A stretch of 64,000 nt of DNA from contig NC_086352.1 in NCBI RefSeq assembly GCF_036324505.1, forward strand, positions 27,856,312 to 27,920,311, written 5' to 3'. Position numbers and translations under genes: made by a program. The first letter of the stretch is position 1, and the number at the start of each line of letters is the position of its first letter. Under the pieces are notes generated by a model that did not search any database, had not been told where the DNA came from, and saw only the letters and a list, made by a program, of their open reading frames with translations. The DNA comes from Eleginops maclovinus. Its lineage: Eukaryota > Chordata > Actinopteri > Perciformes > Eleginopidae. Positions 36,401 through 54,725 of this stretch are shown one piece after another.

Positions 36401-39400
36401 ATATACAGTGGGGCAAAAAAGTATTTAGTCAGCCACCAATTGTGCAAGTTCTCCCATTTAAAAAGATGAGAGAGGCCTGTATTTTTATCATAGGTATACC
36501 TCAACTATGAGAGACAGAATGAGAAAGAAAATCCAGGAAATCACATTGTAGGATTTTTAATGAATTCATTTGAAATTATTGTGGAAAATAAGTATTTGGT
36601 CAATAACAAAAGTTCATCTCAATACTTTGTTATATACCCTTTGTTGGCAATGACAGAGGTCAAACGTTTTCTGTAAGTCTTCACAAGGTTTTCACACACT
36701 GTTGCTGGTATTTTGGCCCATTCCTCCATGCAGGTCTCCTCTAAAGCAGTGATGTTTTGGGGCTGTCGCTGGGCAACACGGACTTTCAACTCCCTCCAAA
36801 GATTTTCTATGGGGTTGAGATCTGGAGACTGGCTAGGCCACTCCAGGACCTTGAAATGCTTCTTACGAAGCCACTCCTTCGTTGCCCTGGTGGTGTGTTT
36901 GGGATCATTGTCATGCTGAAAGACCCAGCCACGCTTCAGCTTCAGTGCCCTTGCTGATGGAAGGAGGTTTTCACTCAAAATCTCACGATACATGGCCCCA
37001 TTCATTCTTTCCTTTACACGGATCAGTCGTCCTGGTCCCTTTGCAGAAAAACAGCCCCAAAGCATGATGTTTCCACCCCCATGCTTCACAGTAGGTATGG
37101 TATTCTTTGGATGCAACTCTGCATTCTTTCTCCTCCAAACACGACGACTTGAGTTTTTACCAAAAAGTTCTATTTTGGTTTCATCTGACCATATGACATT
37201 CTCCCAATCCTCTTCTGGATCATCCAAATGCCCTCTATCAAACTTCAGACGGGCCTGGACATGTACTGGCTTAAGCAGGGGGACACGTCTGGAACTGCAG
37301 GATTTAAGTCCCTGGCGGCGTAGTGTGTTACTGATGGTAGCCTCTGTTACTTTGGTCCCAGCTCTCTGCAGGTCATTCACTAGGTCCCCCGTGTGGTTCT
37401 GGGATTTTTGCTCACCGTTCTTGTGATCATTTTGACCCCACGGGGTGAGATCTTGCGTGGAGCCCCAGATCGAGGGAGATTAGCAGTGGTCTTGTATGTC
37501 TTCCATTTTCTAATAATTGCTCCCACAGTTGATTTCTTCACACCAAGCTGCTTACCTATTGCAGATGCAGTTTTCCCAGCCTGGTGCAGGTCTACAATTG
37601 TGTCTCTGGTCTCCTTTGACAGCTCTTTGGTCTTGGCCATAGTGAAGTTTGGAGTATGACTGTTTGAGGTTGTTTGACAGGTGTCTTTTATACTGATAAC
37701 GAGTTCAAAAAGGTGCCATTAATACAGGTAACGAGTGGAGGACAGAGGAGCCTCTTAAAGAAGAAGTTACAGGTCTGTGAGAGCCAGAAATCTTGCTTGT
37801 TTGTAGGTGACCAAATACTTATTTTACCGAGGAATTTATCAATAAATTCTTTAAAAATCCTACAATGTGATTTCCTGGATTGTTTTTTCTCATTCTGTCT
37901 CTCATAGTTGAGGTATACCTATGATAAAAATTACAGGCCTCTCTCATCTTTTTAAATGGGAGAACTTGCACAATTGGTGGCTGACTAAATACTTTTTTGC
38001 CCCACTGTAGATAGTTACAAAAGTGAAAACTATTTTGTATAATTATCAATTTTACTTCAAGTATATTTTGTTAATTTAACTTACTTACCTTCTCAATTTA
38101 ATACGGTTTTAATTCATTGTGTCACATACCTGTTGAGTTAGGGTTAGGGATCTGACACTCTGTTATCTATGTCCCATGAAAAAACTGTTTAAAAGGTTGA
38201 ATCACCTCACATGTCCAAAAAACATACTTCCTGTCCCTCTGCTTGTTAAACCAGGATAAATATTTCCGACTGGAAAACATCAACACTCCAAAGATAATTG
38301 TTAAAAGCATTCTGGACTACGATGTTATACAGAAGATCCCTCTGGTTTTACACGTGCAGGTATAGTCATCATTTAGTAAAACAACGTCAAGATGCATCTG
38401 CTTCTCTGTGACCTTTGACCTGTGAACATTAATCACAGGACACGCTTAACGGTTCGGCCTCCAACGAGCCATTCTTCACATCGGTGGCCACCATAACGGT
38501 GCAGGTGAAGGACGTGGATAACCGGCCGCCGTGGTTTCAGCCATGTTTGAGGAGCAACTTGGGAATTGCCAAACTGTGTGTGAGCACCGGCTACAGGGGC
38601 AAAGTCAACCTCACCGAGAAGGAGGTGAGCTGCTGGTCTTCATTTTATCGAATAAGGATCATAAAACATCACCTCACAGCGTTTATCCAAAAAAATCCAC
38701 ATGCAATTAAAATGTCTCATAAACGTCTTACATCTAGTTCCATCATCAGGTCCACATTTTAATCGTCCAACACTTGTTCATGACCAAGTATCTGCTGAAC
38801 AAATGCTATTCACAACAGCTTCATGTGTATTATGCTAACATGCTAAAAGTACATGGTGGACAAAACTGTAGACTCTTAGGTTGCAGTCTAAGAGTCTGAA
38901 AAATGTCCAATGTCTTTTCATCGACCTTGATGTTAATTTAACAGCACCGGGATCACCTGAAGGCACCATCAGGTTTGACCTCTGTGATAATTAAATATAA
39001 ACTCTCATTAGTTTCCGTGAATACAGCATGTGTCAGTGTCTAATGTGGATGGGTTTAAATATGCAAAAGAGAGTTAGTCTCACACTGCTCAGAAAGTGAA
39101 GAGAGGTGCGGAAAACTGTCTAGAAACTTTAGGGAGAACTTTCCCCGGGATGAGATGTTTTCATCAGATGTTTAACTCCTTCCGGTCGCCCTGTGAGATA
39201 TAAAGCCTTGGTTTGAATTAATATAAATATGTGCTGTAGAATAATGGTGTGATGGTTTTAATCTGCAGGACGGGCCGTTGGTGCTGGAGCCGGGTCCGGT
39301 GTTCGCTAAGGATGGAGACAAGAACCGCAGCGAGGTGATCAGCTACAGAATCCTCCGAGGTGTGAACTGAAACGCATTTTATTTCTCTATGCCTACAGTG

Positions 39401-42400
39401 GAAATGTATTCGGTTAATATTTTGAGAAAGCACATTCCCCACCCCCTGCTAGTCTCTCTTTTATTTTATAATGCAAACTTGAAATATAACATTTTTACAG
39501 CTGATCAGATTTTGGCCACTTTGTGATGTCACAATTTTTGGGGGGGTTGTGCAACCATGAGCCAATAACCAACCAAGGTAACACCCACCCACCTTGTCAC
39601 CTGAATCTCTTTCTAGAGCACCATTGTGTTTTTCAAACAAACCATCTCACTGAGGGGCGTGACCAGCAGCAGCTCATTAGCATTTAAAGCTACAGACCCA
39701 GAATCAGCACTTTTGGAAAAGGGCTGAAACAGAGGGGTTTATAGAATGCTACGATGCATGATCTGTATGGTATTTCGAGCCAAACACTTCAGAGACATGT
39801 GTTATGTTTATCTGAACAGTAAAGTCATCAACTACTTTATAGAGGGAGTTGCTTAAAATATGAGATTCTTTGAAATGATTCACTGATACCAATGTGTGTT
39901 GCTCTTAGTGTTTTCTTTCATTACCAGGAAATGAGGGGAATATTTTCCAGATTGATGAGGACACAGGAAACATCTCCATGGCTAAAGCTGCTGACATTGT
40001 CGGCCCAATAACTCTAACTGTTCTGGTACAAAAAAACAAATCAATATTGTTCTGAAGTGATTTTGAGTGGAAAATAACTTACAAATGTTACTCACGTATC
40101 GTCCATTCCTGGCCCCTCAGGCGTCTCAGGTGACAAACAGGGATCAGTTTGCTATGACGCAGGTGACCATCGAAGTGATGAAGAAAAGCAGGAACCCTCC
40201 TCGTTTTGAGAAGGAACGTTATGAAGGCTTTATCTACAGCAACTCTGTTCCCGAGAGCATGATCCTCCGAGACCGGAGCACCAACCGGCCCTTCAGGGTC
40301 CGAGCACGGGACGAGGACTTTGCCGCTGTGAGTGTATTATGATAAACTTGAATCTATCAAGCTGGTACTCCAGATGTTTTGCAGATACGTATCTTTGCCC
40401 CCAAAACAGTTTGTCTAAAGTTATTCTCTAGTGAGTTTAACAAAAACTAAATCTCATAACCCTGCTCCTCATCCATGTGTCTATATTAACATTGCACCAA
40501 ATGAGCATTCGTATCAAAACAGATTCATTGTACAGAGCTTTTTTGTGTCTTTTAGCTCATTGTTTTACAACCAAACTGTACTGTTTTGGTTATCTCTCAA
40601 ACCATTGATTAAATGTGTTTTACAATTGCAGGCAGCAGTTTTCAGTAAGCCTAATGGCTGTTTAAACCTGATTTATTGTTAGGATCATGACGCTGCATAT
40701 GATGAAGCTGAGATAGCTTTACTCTGTAGACGCTTTCATAAATAAACAACCGAAGAGGGTTCAAACTGTCCAGCACTTAATGACAAGAGTTGTTTGTCTA
40801 CGCAACATTTAGCAGCTAAAGAGCCAAATTATTTTAAAGAATCATCAGGACATCACTTTAAATGAAGTGTAATGTTTCACGGTTTCTTTCAACAGGAATT
40901 AACTTAACTTATCTCCTAACTTATTTACACAATTTATAACAATTTACAAGTCATTGGTTAACTTTCAGAAGGCTGTACGTGTGTCTTGGGGACAAAAAAT
41001 CTGGCTTCAGTTGGAATATGAAAACACCTCAAATATTATTTCTGTGTGTGTGTGTGTCAGGGTACGAATCCCGATGTGAAGTATGAGGTTCAGTACAGCA
41101 GCTACGTCAACGTCACCTCCGACGGGTTTGTTATTTTGAAGAGAGTCGTGAAGACGGAGTCTTTTGCACTTCAGGTGACGGATGCGCAAAAATGTTTAAA
41201 ATAAAGTGCAATTAAATATTTTCTTCTCCATGTACTGGCACTTTTTTTTAATACTGTGAAATTAATGGGGCTTTTTCCGAAAGCAGCTCAGAGCCGTGGA
41301 CACGACGACAGGGGAGTTTGGAACAGCTGCCCTCTCGGTTCAGGTCATACCAGGTTAGTTAGGTTAGATATTCTCTATCATACTGACTGATGAATTAATA
41401 TTCAGTTTTAGTAAATAGCCACTAAAAGCAGTGTATATTTATTGATAATATAGTGCTGTACTACTACAGAAAAATAAATAAATAAAATGAACTCCAAATA
41501 GTTGCAGTGCTATAATTATTCTAATTAAGCTCCCAACTGTTAGAAACACTAAACACAAGACCATTTCATAATTCTTCTCTTATTTTTCCTTTACTTCTCA
41601 GCGGTGGCCATCCCGTCCCCCTCTAACGTCGGCTACCGTCCGGGCGACATGGCGCTGCTGGGTCTGGTGATGGCGGCTCTGTTGGTTCTCTGTCTCATCG
41701 TGATTGGCTTCTTGATTTCCCGCTTGTGGAAGGGAAACGCCAGCATGGACAAAATATGTGAGGTCAGTCCATTTTTTTAGCATCTCAAATGTTTTTAAGG
41801 CATGTTTTAGTGCATATTGTATTCATTTGCAGTGTATTTTAAATGTTTTATAAGTGATATTGTGCCAGTGTTCCCATTTGAAAGAAATCGGATGCATAAT
41901 ACCACTCTCTTATATCTATGTTCAGGATTATAAACACATTTTTTCATTTTACAGGCTAATTTCAATGTTTCTTTACAATGTCAGTACAAAATTATCTTTT
42001 TACTTTCATTACTCTACTTAAGTGACTTAAATATTTTTTCACCCAGAAAGTAGTTCGACACAGAGTCTCCTTTTACAGAGAGACCTTTTGTGGCTTGTGT
42101 TAGCTTAGCATAACAACTGTAAGCATGGGAAAAGTTAGCATTTCTCTGTCCAATATGCTATCTCATAAAAAGAGATGTGTCTCATAAGTTCCTGGATAGA
42201 TAAATGTTAAATACAAATAAAATGTAATTACATATTTCTGCGATAAAGTAAAGACTTTGCAGAGAAACATTGACAGTAGGTTCTACAATAAAAAATTTGA
42301 ATTTGTTTTTGCCACTTTCGAAAATTGTGGAATCCTTTGTTCTCACTGGCACCTTCACTCTGATGTGTTTTTATGCGTCAGTATTGGACTCAGCTGTTTA

Positions 42401-43154
42401 ATCCTCCCTGTGTCCTCCTGTGTGCCTTTGATGAATATTTATTAGCTGAAATCCACAGAAGGGCCATGTTAAAACATAAAATATGAACATACGCTGGCAT
42501 CTGTTGCATTGAACAATGCTTGATGTCGTCTATGCTTCATTACTTGCTGTATTAATGAGCGGCCTCTCTCCTGCCCGCAGTGCCTGGGCCCCTGCCTCAA
42601 GTCGGATCAGCATCGCTCCGGACACAGGGATTCCCTGCAGTACACCAACGATGGCTTCCAAACCGAGGGTGACGCCAGCCGTGGGGGAGGCAAGCGCTCC
42701 AACCACGTGGTCCCCAGACGGAGCACCTTCCCCCAGGCTCGAGGACGGGTGATCCCCATAGGAGGGACGGAACCGCCACTGCTCCTCCTGTGGCATCTTC
42801 AGCAACCACGTCCCCAAAGGGAGCCCCTCGGTGAGGCCGTCCAGGAAGGGCAGGGGAGACGGGGACGAGTACGGCATGAGGTCTATGGCTAACAAGCAGA
42901 GGCGGAAGGAGGGCCAGAAGACCGTGTGGTTCAAGGAGAGCGAGGACTCCTCCGACATCGAGGTGGAGATTATCCCAGACACTGTGGGCCGGGTGGAAGA
43001 GGAGACGGAGGAGGAGCTGGATATGGAGGGGGTGGTCAGAGATCCGGCAGCCCCTCTGAGAGAGTCTGAGGGTGAGCAGGAGAGCGAGAGCGCAGGGCCC
43101 GATGAAGAGAAGGACCGCGGTAAAGAGAAGGGAGGCGAGGAGCGGGAGGGGTGA
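33484..43154 (+). CDS. cdhr5: cdhr5, cadherin-related family member 5 (mu-protocadherin), apparent 1-nt frameshift in last exon
   Basis: Single-pass cadherin. Mammalian CDHR5 pairs with CDHR2 to link intestinal and renal brush-border microvilli. Exons: 33484-33574, 35089-35261, 35727-35786, 35923-36012, 36089-36175, 38255-38359, 38439-38624, 39269-39359, 39928-40025, 40121-40327, 41061-41174, 41287-41353, 41602-41762 and 42581-43154. A hydrophobic signal peptide fills exon 1. Cadherin boundaries show [10 protein letters not shown] (exon 4), [13 protein letters not shown] (exon 7) and SRNPPRF (exon 10), so four repeats. The transmembrane segment is at about residues 473-495 (exon 13). The cytoplasmic tail keeps the KTVWFKE box (KAVWFGE in mammals). 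The exons sum to 2104 nt, one more than 701 codons. In exon 14 the incoming frame stops at 42890-42892, while the conserved tail is in the +1 frame, so one extra base lies within 42762-42889. The mucin-like Ser/Thr/Pro segment of mammalian CDHR5 is absent. Exon 11's acceptor follows a TG repeat. Intron 5 carries a Tc1 copy. Confidence 0.92.
34140..34260 (-). repeat. Interspersed repeat fragment in cdhr5 intron 1
   Basis: AGGCTAGCTGTTCCCCTCTG, TTTCCAGTCTTTATG and AACTAAGCTAACC are wording of a very common fish interspersed repeat (TTAGCTTAGC...GGAAACAG family). Shorter fragments recur at 42090-42160 and 45195-45260. Class is unknown. Confidence 0.5.
35490..35610 (-). mobile_element. MITE family A fragment in cdhr5 intron 2
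   Basis: AATAAAGAGCTTTTTGAACATTAAAGC followed by ATGGAAACATGTCACAGTAG matches the complementary strand of 32520-32590 and the plus strand of 5780-5825. About 100 bp, both ends missing. Confidence 0.6.
36406..38007 (-). mobile_element. Tc1-type DNA transposon, copy 2, full length, in cdhr5 intron 5
   Basis: A 1602-bp element with both CAGTGGGGCAAAAAAG termini, flanked by TA at 36404-36405 and 38008-38009. Very similar to copy 1 throughout. Its transposase gene is frameshifted, so it could move only with transposase supplied by another copy. It is antisense to cdhr5. Confidence 0.95.
36619..37640 (-). pseudogene. Tc1-like transposase, one-base deletion frameshift
   Basis: The N-terminal 85 residues (37640 down to about 37385) and the C-terminal 253 residues (37380 down to 36619) are in different frames. 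The cause is visible: the C run after TAGGT has five C here (37385-37389) against six in copies 1 and 3. All three catalytic residues are still encoded in the downstream part ([27 protein letters not shown]). Otherwise the sequence has typical residues where copy 1 is unusual, for example Arg after TTANLP and His in NAELHPK. Confidence 0.95.
39498..39873 (-). mobile_element. MITE family B, inverted partial copy in cdhr5 intron 8
   Basis: Read on the minus strand it follows the copy at 43769-44222: CTCTGTTTCAGCCCTTTTCC, GCTCTAGAAAG, GGTGGGTGTTACC and GTGATGTCACAAAGTGGCC, ending in AAAATCTGATC. It lacks the far right-hand 100 bp of that copy. Confidence 0.7.
42090..42160 (+). repeat. Interspersed repeat fragment in cdhr5 intron 13
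   Basis: TGTGTTAGCTTAGCATAAC and the following AAAAGTTAGC resemble the TTAGCTTAGCATAAAG-type repeat, also in fragments at 34140 and 45195. Short, low certainty. Confidence 0.4.
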
Positions 43155-43768
43155 CAGCAAAGGTCAGAGGTCAAACTCCAGACGGAGGATGAAACTGAGC
43201 TGGTTGTTGTTGTTGGTGTCACTTTTTGGAGACAACAGCAGGGAAGACTCAGGAGTCCAGCATGACACTTCCAACATCTCTGGATAAATGAAAACCCCAA
43301 GAATACATGCAAGGATCCAAAACGTATTTATTATTTTCCACCTTGAGTATCACAGAAAACAGCATCCGACTGTATGCAATATTGTAGTATACACTGAGAT
43401 CAATACATACACCAAGGTGACTTCTCCTTCTAATGGTTTAGTCTTTCTTCATACATTTTGGGTGTTATTCTCGTAGTCTTGGCTAAAATGAAAGCAACAT
43501 TGCTACAGAAAGTCCTTTCCCAGATCTCTGCAGGTATTCGGTGAGTACGAATTTCTTGTGTTGTATAATGTAAAACGGTGGCCAAAGCTACTAAAACTAG
43601 ATCCAAGTTGTGATAAAGGGAAATGTAGCAAATGGATAAGTAGGGTTACTTTCTAATAAGGCACCATCGATGTATAACATTTTATAAATTCACATAGGGG
43701 CAGCAACTAACTTTTAATTGTCAAATGAATTAAAAACTATTATACTCTTTTACAACAACATATCACAG

Positions 43769-44222
43769 GTCTCAGATATATACAAAACATCTCGCTGAAG
43801 TATTTGGCTGGAAATACCAATACAGATCATGCATCGTAGCATTCTATAAACCCCTCTGTTTCAGCCCTGTTTCAAAAGTACTGATTCTGTGTCTGTAGCT
43901 CTAAATGCTAATGAACTCCCCTCTGCAGAGTATTTGGTTTATAAAAACACAATGGTGCTCTAGGAAGAAATTCAGGTGATATGGTGGGTGGGTGTTACCT
44001 TGGTTGGGTATTGGCTAATGGTTGTGAAACAAAAAACCCATTATGACATCACAAAGTGGCCAAAATCTGATCAGGTGATTTTCAGATTTTTATATAAATG
44101 GATCAGGACAAAAACGGAGAGAATCTTTTTTCCTGAAACGTTCCAAATCTGTCAACAAAGAGGGGACACCTATTTATGCATAAAAGACATGAAAAAGTGT
44201 ATTTTGCATAAAAAGGTGACCT
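43769..44222 (+). mobile_element. MITE family B, internally deleted copy
   Basis: Starts with AGGTCTCAGATATATAC and ends GGTGACC immediately before TTAA (44223-44226). The left half matches 9033-9300 (CTCTGTTTCAGCCCTGTTTC, AAGTACTGATTCTGTG). The right half ends like it (ATTTATGCATAAAAGACA, AAGTGTATTTTGCAT). Middle sequence differs from copy 1, suggesting a subfamily shared with the inverted copy at 39498. Confidence 0.75.
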
Positions 44223-45194
44223 TTAAACTTTAATAACGATTATAGCAGTTGTTTTTATGTAAGATGGGAAAGGCAGCTCATACAGAAGCAAGCCTTTTAT
44301 GCTTAAGAAAATAGCCCATTATCGCAATACCTGCCAATCCCTGTTTTGTGAGCTTTATAATTGTTGTATCCACTAATACTTTTTTCTTTTACACAATGTA
44401 GATATCGATAGAACAACAATATTGTTCTATCAATATCCTCAAATTCTTAAAAGAATACTTCACTAATTAATTATAAATAAGTATATATGCATTAAATGGT
44501 TCATAGGGTAGCTTAGGGCAAGGGATGAGTTACTAATTGATCTAAACATGAGTAACTGAATCAACCAGGAATTAACCTGCTATAATGGATGCCTTATTAG
44601 AAAGAGGAAGTATTTTTGACCCGTAGCATATGTAATTCATGTGATTAGTTGACACTCCCTAGTAGTTATTTTATCTTTTTATCCTTGTGGGTTGATTAGT
44701 TTTTTCAGGTCATTAATAGTATATTCATAATTTACCACCATTTCTTCTCCTGCGTGTCTCTAGTCAGGTTAGGAAGTCAGCTGATCACAAGTCAGCAAAA
44801 TAAGGGCCAAAACCTGACAGTGATTTGTGTCCACGGTGAGGTCACCGTGGTGCTGTGATGATGATGATTTCAGGCTTTTCTTGTACAGGCTTTACTAAAC
44901 TGGATTTTATAGTAAAAAATATGTGAAGATAAAATGTATCTACTCGTACTAAACTGCTGAGGGATTGTGTTTTATGTGGACTGTATTTATATTGAGCGTG
45001 TTTGGGCAAATAACTACTTTTATGGATAAATCTATCGTTGATATTTTGTACATTAAAGTAATGAAGGAATAATAAAGTTTGAAAAATAAATGCCTTTAAA
45101 GTAAATATTTCTTTCTTGTACATATTTTGCATTTATGCTGAGAGTTAGTTATGAAAACTGACACCACCTTTATACCTATATTCAGTATGACGCT

Positions 45195-45260
45195 ACAACT
45201 AGCAAGACGTTAGCTTAGCATAGCATTCTGACAGGAAACAGGAAAGATATACAAACTACA
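45195..45260 (+). repeat. Interspersed repeat fragment
   Basis: GACGTTAGCTTAGCATAGC...GGAAACAGG corresponds to the core of the TTAGCTTAGCATAAAG...GGAAACAGG fish repeat. Only about 65 bp remain. Confidence 0.45.
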
Positions 45261-45456
45261 AATTGAAAGTAAAAAGGCTGAGGTATCAAACATGATACAC
45301 GCTTATCCTTTTTGCATGGTAAGCAAATAATTCCTAAAACCTAAATCGTTTTTGCGATCAACTTAATCTTCTAAGAGTTGAAATGTCAAACTGGGACTAT
45401 TCTTTTTCAGTAAGAGCAAGAAACCCTGCCACACCATGCTCCTCTTTAAAAAATAG

Positions 45457-45462
45457 TTTATT
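45457..45462 (-). promoter_or_regulatory. Candidate ctsd poly(A) signal
   Basis: AATAAA on the minus strand (TTTATT on plus), about 375 bp downstream of the ctsd stop codon. A reasonable 3' UTR length, but transcript ends are not visible. Confidence 0.45.
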
Positions 45463-45834
45463 CAGACCAAATTACATCGAGATACAGTAGTAGAGACAGC
45501 ATTTCCTCCTTAAATGCTAATTAAGTGTTCTTTTTGAAAAGTAAATCCCTGATTAAAAAGAAAAAAAAAATCACTTTAATGTTTAAAAAGGGAAAATCCA
45601 TTACAGTCAACTGACCCCTGATTATGTACACGCGTCATATCAAACTTTCAAATCTGTTTCACACACTCTGTTGGAACTCGTACACATATTTTTCAGATCA
45701 GTGCATTTAGACTAGGCAAAATCTATTGCTTAACACGGTGTGAATCCAAAGCAACGGAAAGAGTGTGCACATAAGATTGTTGTCTCACAAAACTCCCAAT
45801 TGTTTTTTACTTGTTGCTCTAGCACGCGATGCAT

Positions 45835-53297
<7,463 letters not shown>

Positions 53298-53399
53298 TGT
53301 AACAGTGGGAAGAATCAGAAACGCATAAAGACACAACAATGACTGAGCAGTTCGGGCTTGTTATCGACTTTTATCAGCTGACTGCAGCGGGCAGGATCC

Positions 53400-53433
53400 G
53401 TCACGTGAGGCTAAATCCGCTCCGGTGACGTCG
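53400..53433 (-). promoter_or_regulatory. ctsd promoter elements: CLEAR-like E-box and CRE-like site
   Basis: GTCACGTGAG at 53400-53409 matches the CLEAR consensus GTCACGTGAC at nine of ten positions in either orientation; TFEB/TFE3 bind CLEAR sites to activate lysosomal genes. A CRE-like TGACGTCG lies at 53426-53433, followed by an ETS-type CTTCCGG. The cluster is about 100-140 bp upstream of the ctsd start codon with no TATA box seen, which fits a housekeeping promoter. Binding is inferred from motif and position only. Confidence 0.6.
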
Positions 53434-54285
53434 CTTCCGGTGTTTTAAAAAAAGAAATAAATTACTTCAATTTAATCGCGGACACTTTTTTACTTGAGTT
53501 TACTTCGTGAATTCTTCTTGTACATTTATGAGAACAATCATAAATTGGGTTTTTGTTTTCATATAATTTGTGTTAGACTTGTGTCGTGACGGGTAAAATA
53601 TCCCCTGCGACTAATATATTACAGCCTTTATCATATCACAACGTTTTTATCACAAACTTGTAAATGTAAAAGTAGGGGTTTAATGTGGTTATTGGTTGAG
53701 AATGAGCTCAGACCTTTTGAAGTATTAACTAATAATATGTTTTACTATGGATTGATTTCCTCATTTCTTTCCATTTAATTAGTTTTTGTTTTTGTTGTAA
53801 AAATAGACGAACATGCTGTCCCAAAAAAACTGCATTATTTCACTGGAGCTGTAATGCACTGACTAGAAAAAATAATTACACAATTGTCAAAATATCAGCC
53901 AATTAATTGTTATAATTGCCATAGCTGAAGTAATAACAGTAATACAATTTGCCTTGCAGTGATAAAAACCGAACAGCTAGTGGCGTCCTTTACCCACAAA
54001 TTGGATACCAACCACCCTCCAGGGTTTACAAATAACATTCGTACCATTCTCTTAAAAACCTCATGGTGGAAACTCTGAGCTATTCAGACAGCACAAATAC
54101 ACAACGACTATTTCTTCTTTTCTAAGACATCACAATGATATACCGAGAACAAACATTTACAGATAATGGGATATATTTGACATGGTTGAAGTCTGACAGA
54201 ACGACTGCTTGAAGACAGCATCACAGCAGACAAATATGACTACAAATGCAATACCTTGTACTCATTCATCATTGAATAAATGTTC
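53434..54285. other. Upstream flank of ctsd, no gene recognised
   Basis: AT-rich sequence beyond the ctsd promoter. No domain-bearing frame, tRNA or clear repeat is seen. Confidence 0.45.
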
Positions 54286-54725
54286 TGTCACTACCTCTAT
54301 CTCCTGTTTTACTTAAATCTGCAGTGAGTGAGTTTTGGAAATAATGACCTTTGATTTATTCTGAAATCTTTTCCCCTCTTGTGTCATGCTTAGTTTGACT
54401 TCCTCTCTGAGTGTCCCTCCTGTGCCTGATTGTGTCATTGTGTTCACCTGTTGCCCCCTGTGTTTCTCCTCCCCTCTCCAGCCGTGTCTTGTCTTGTGAT
54501 TACCCTTGTTTCGTCGTTGTTCCCTACCTGGTCTTGTTGATGTTTCTTGCTGTTCCTGTCCCTGTCGGTTTTTTGCTCCGTACATCGTGTCCCCTGGTTA
54601 GTAGTTTGTTGTTTTTCCCTTTTGTTATCAGCTTTAATTGAAATAAAGCTCGCTTTTAGTTTAAACATCATACCTGCCTCCTCAATTAGTTCTGCGCTTG
54701 GGTCCTTTCCCCCCACATCGTGACA
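54286..54725 (+). mobile_element. Probable LTR of a Gypsy-like retrotransposon
   Basis: About 440 bp that begin TGTCAC and end GTGACA, giving short inverted TG...CA ends. It is rich in CCTGT/CTTGTT pyrimidine runs and has AATAAA at 54642-54647 with about 80 bp following, as in the R/U5 end of an LTR. CTGCGCTTGGGTCC before the end is wording typical of fish LTRs. No flanking duplication is found, so the left boundary may be wrong or the copy decayed. No gag/pol is adjacent. Confidence 0.6.

Larger units (their letters stand above)
43155..45434. other. Convergent gap between cdhr5 and ctsd
   Basis: Probable cdhr5 3' UTR followed by spacer. AATAAA hexamers at about 45070-45090 are possible cdhr5 poly(A) signals, although 1.9 kb is a long UTR. 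Contains a MITE B copy, a near-perfect 16-bp inverted repeat at 44401-44437 and a 20-bp near-palindrome at 44831-44850 (CCACGGTGAG/GTCACCGTGG). Confidence 0.5.

Noticed and set aside
42749..42761. A GT...AG segment in cdhr5 exon 14 whose removal would restore the frame
   Set aside because: At 13 nt it is far too short to be spliced; a one-base indel is the simpler explanation. Other GT/AG pairs in the exon had the wrong phase.
42530..43312. 260-codon minus-strand frame and a 187-codon companion
   Set aside because: Antisense of the GC-rich cytoplasmic-tail exon of cdhr5; serine/leucine-rich composition follows from the Glu/Arg-rich sense strand.
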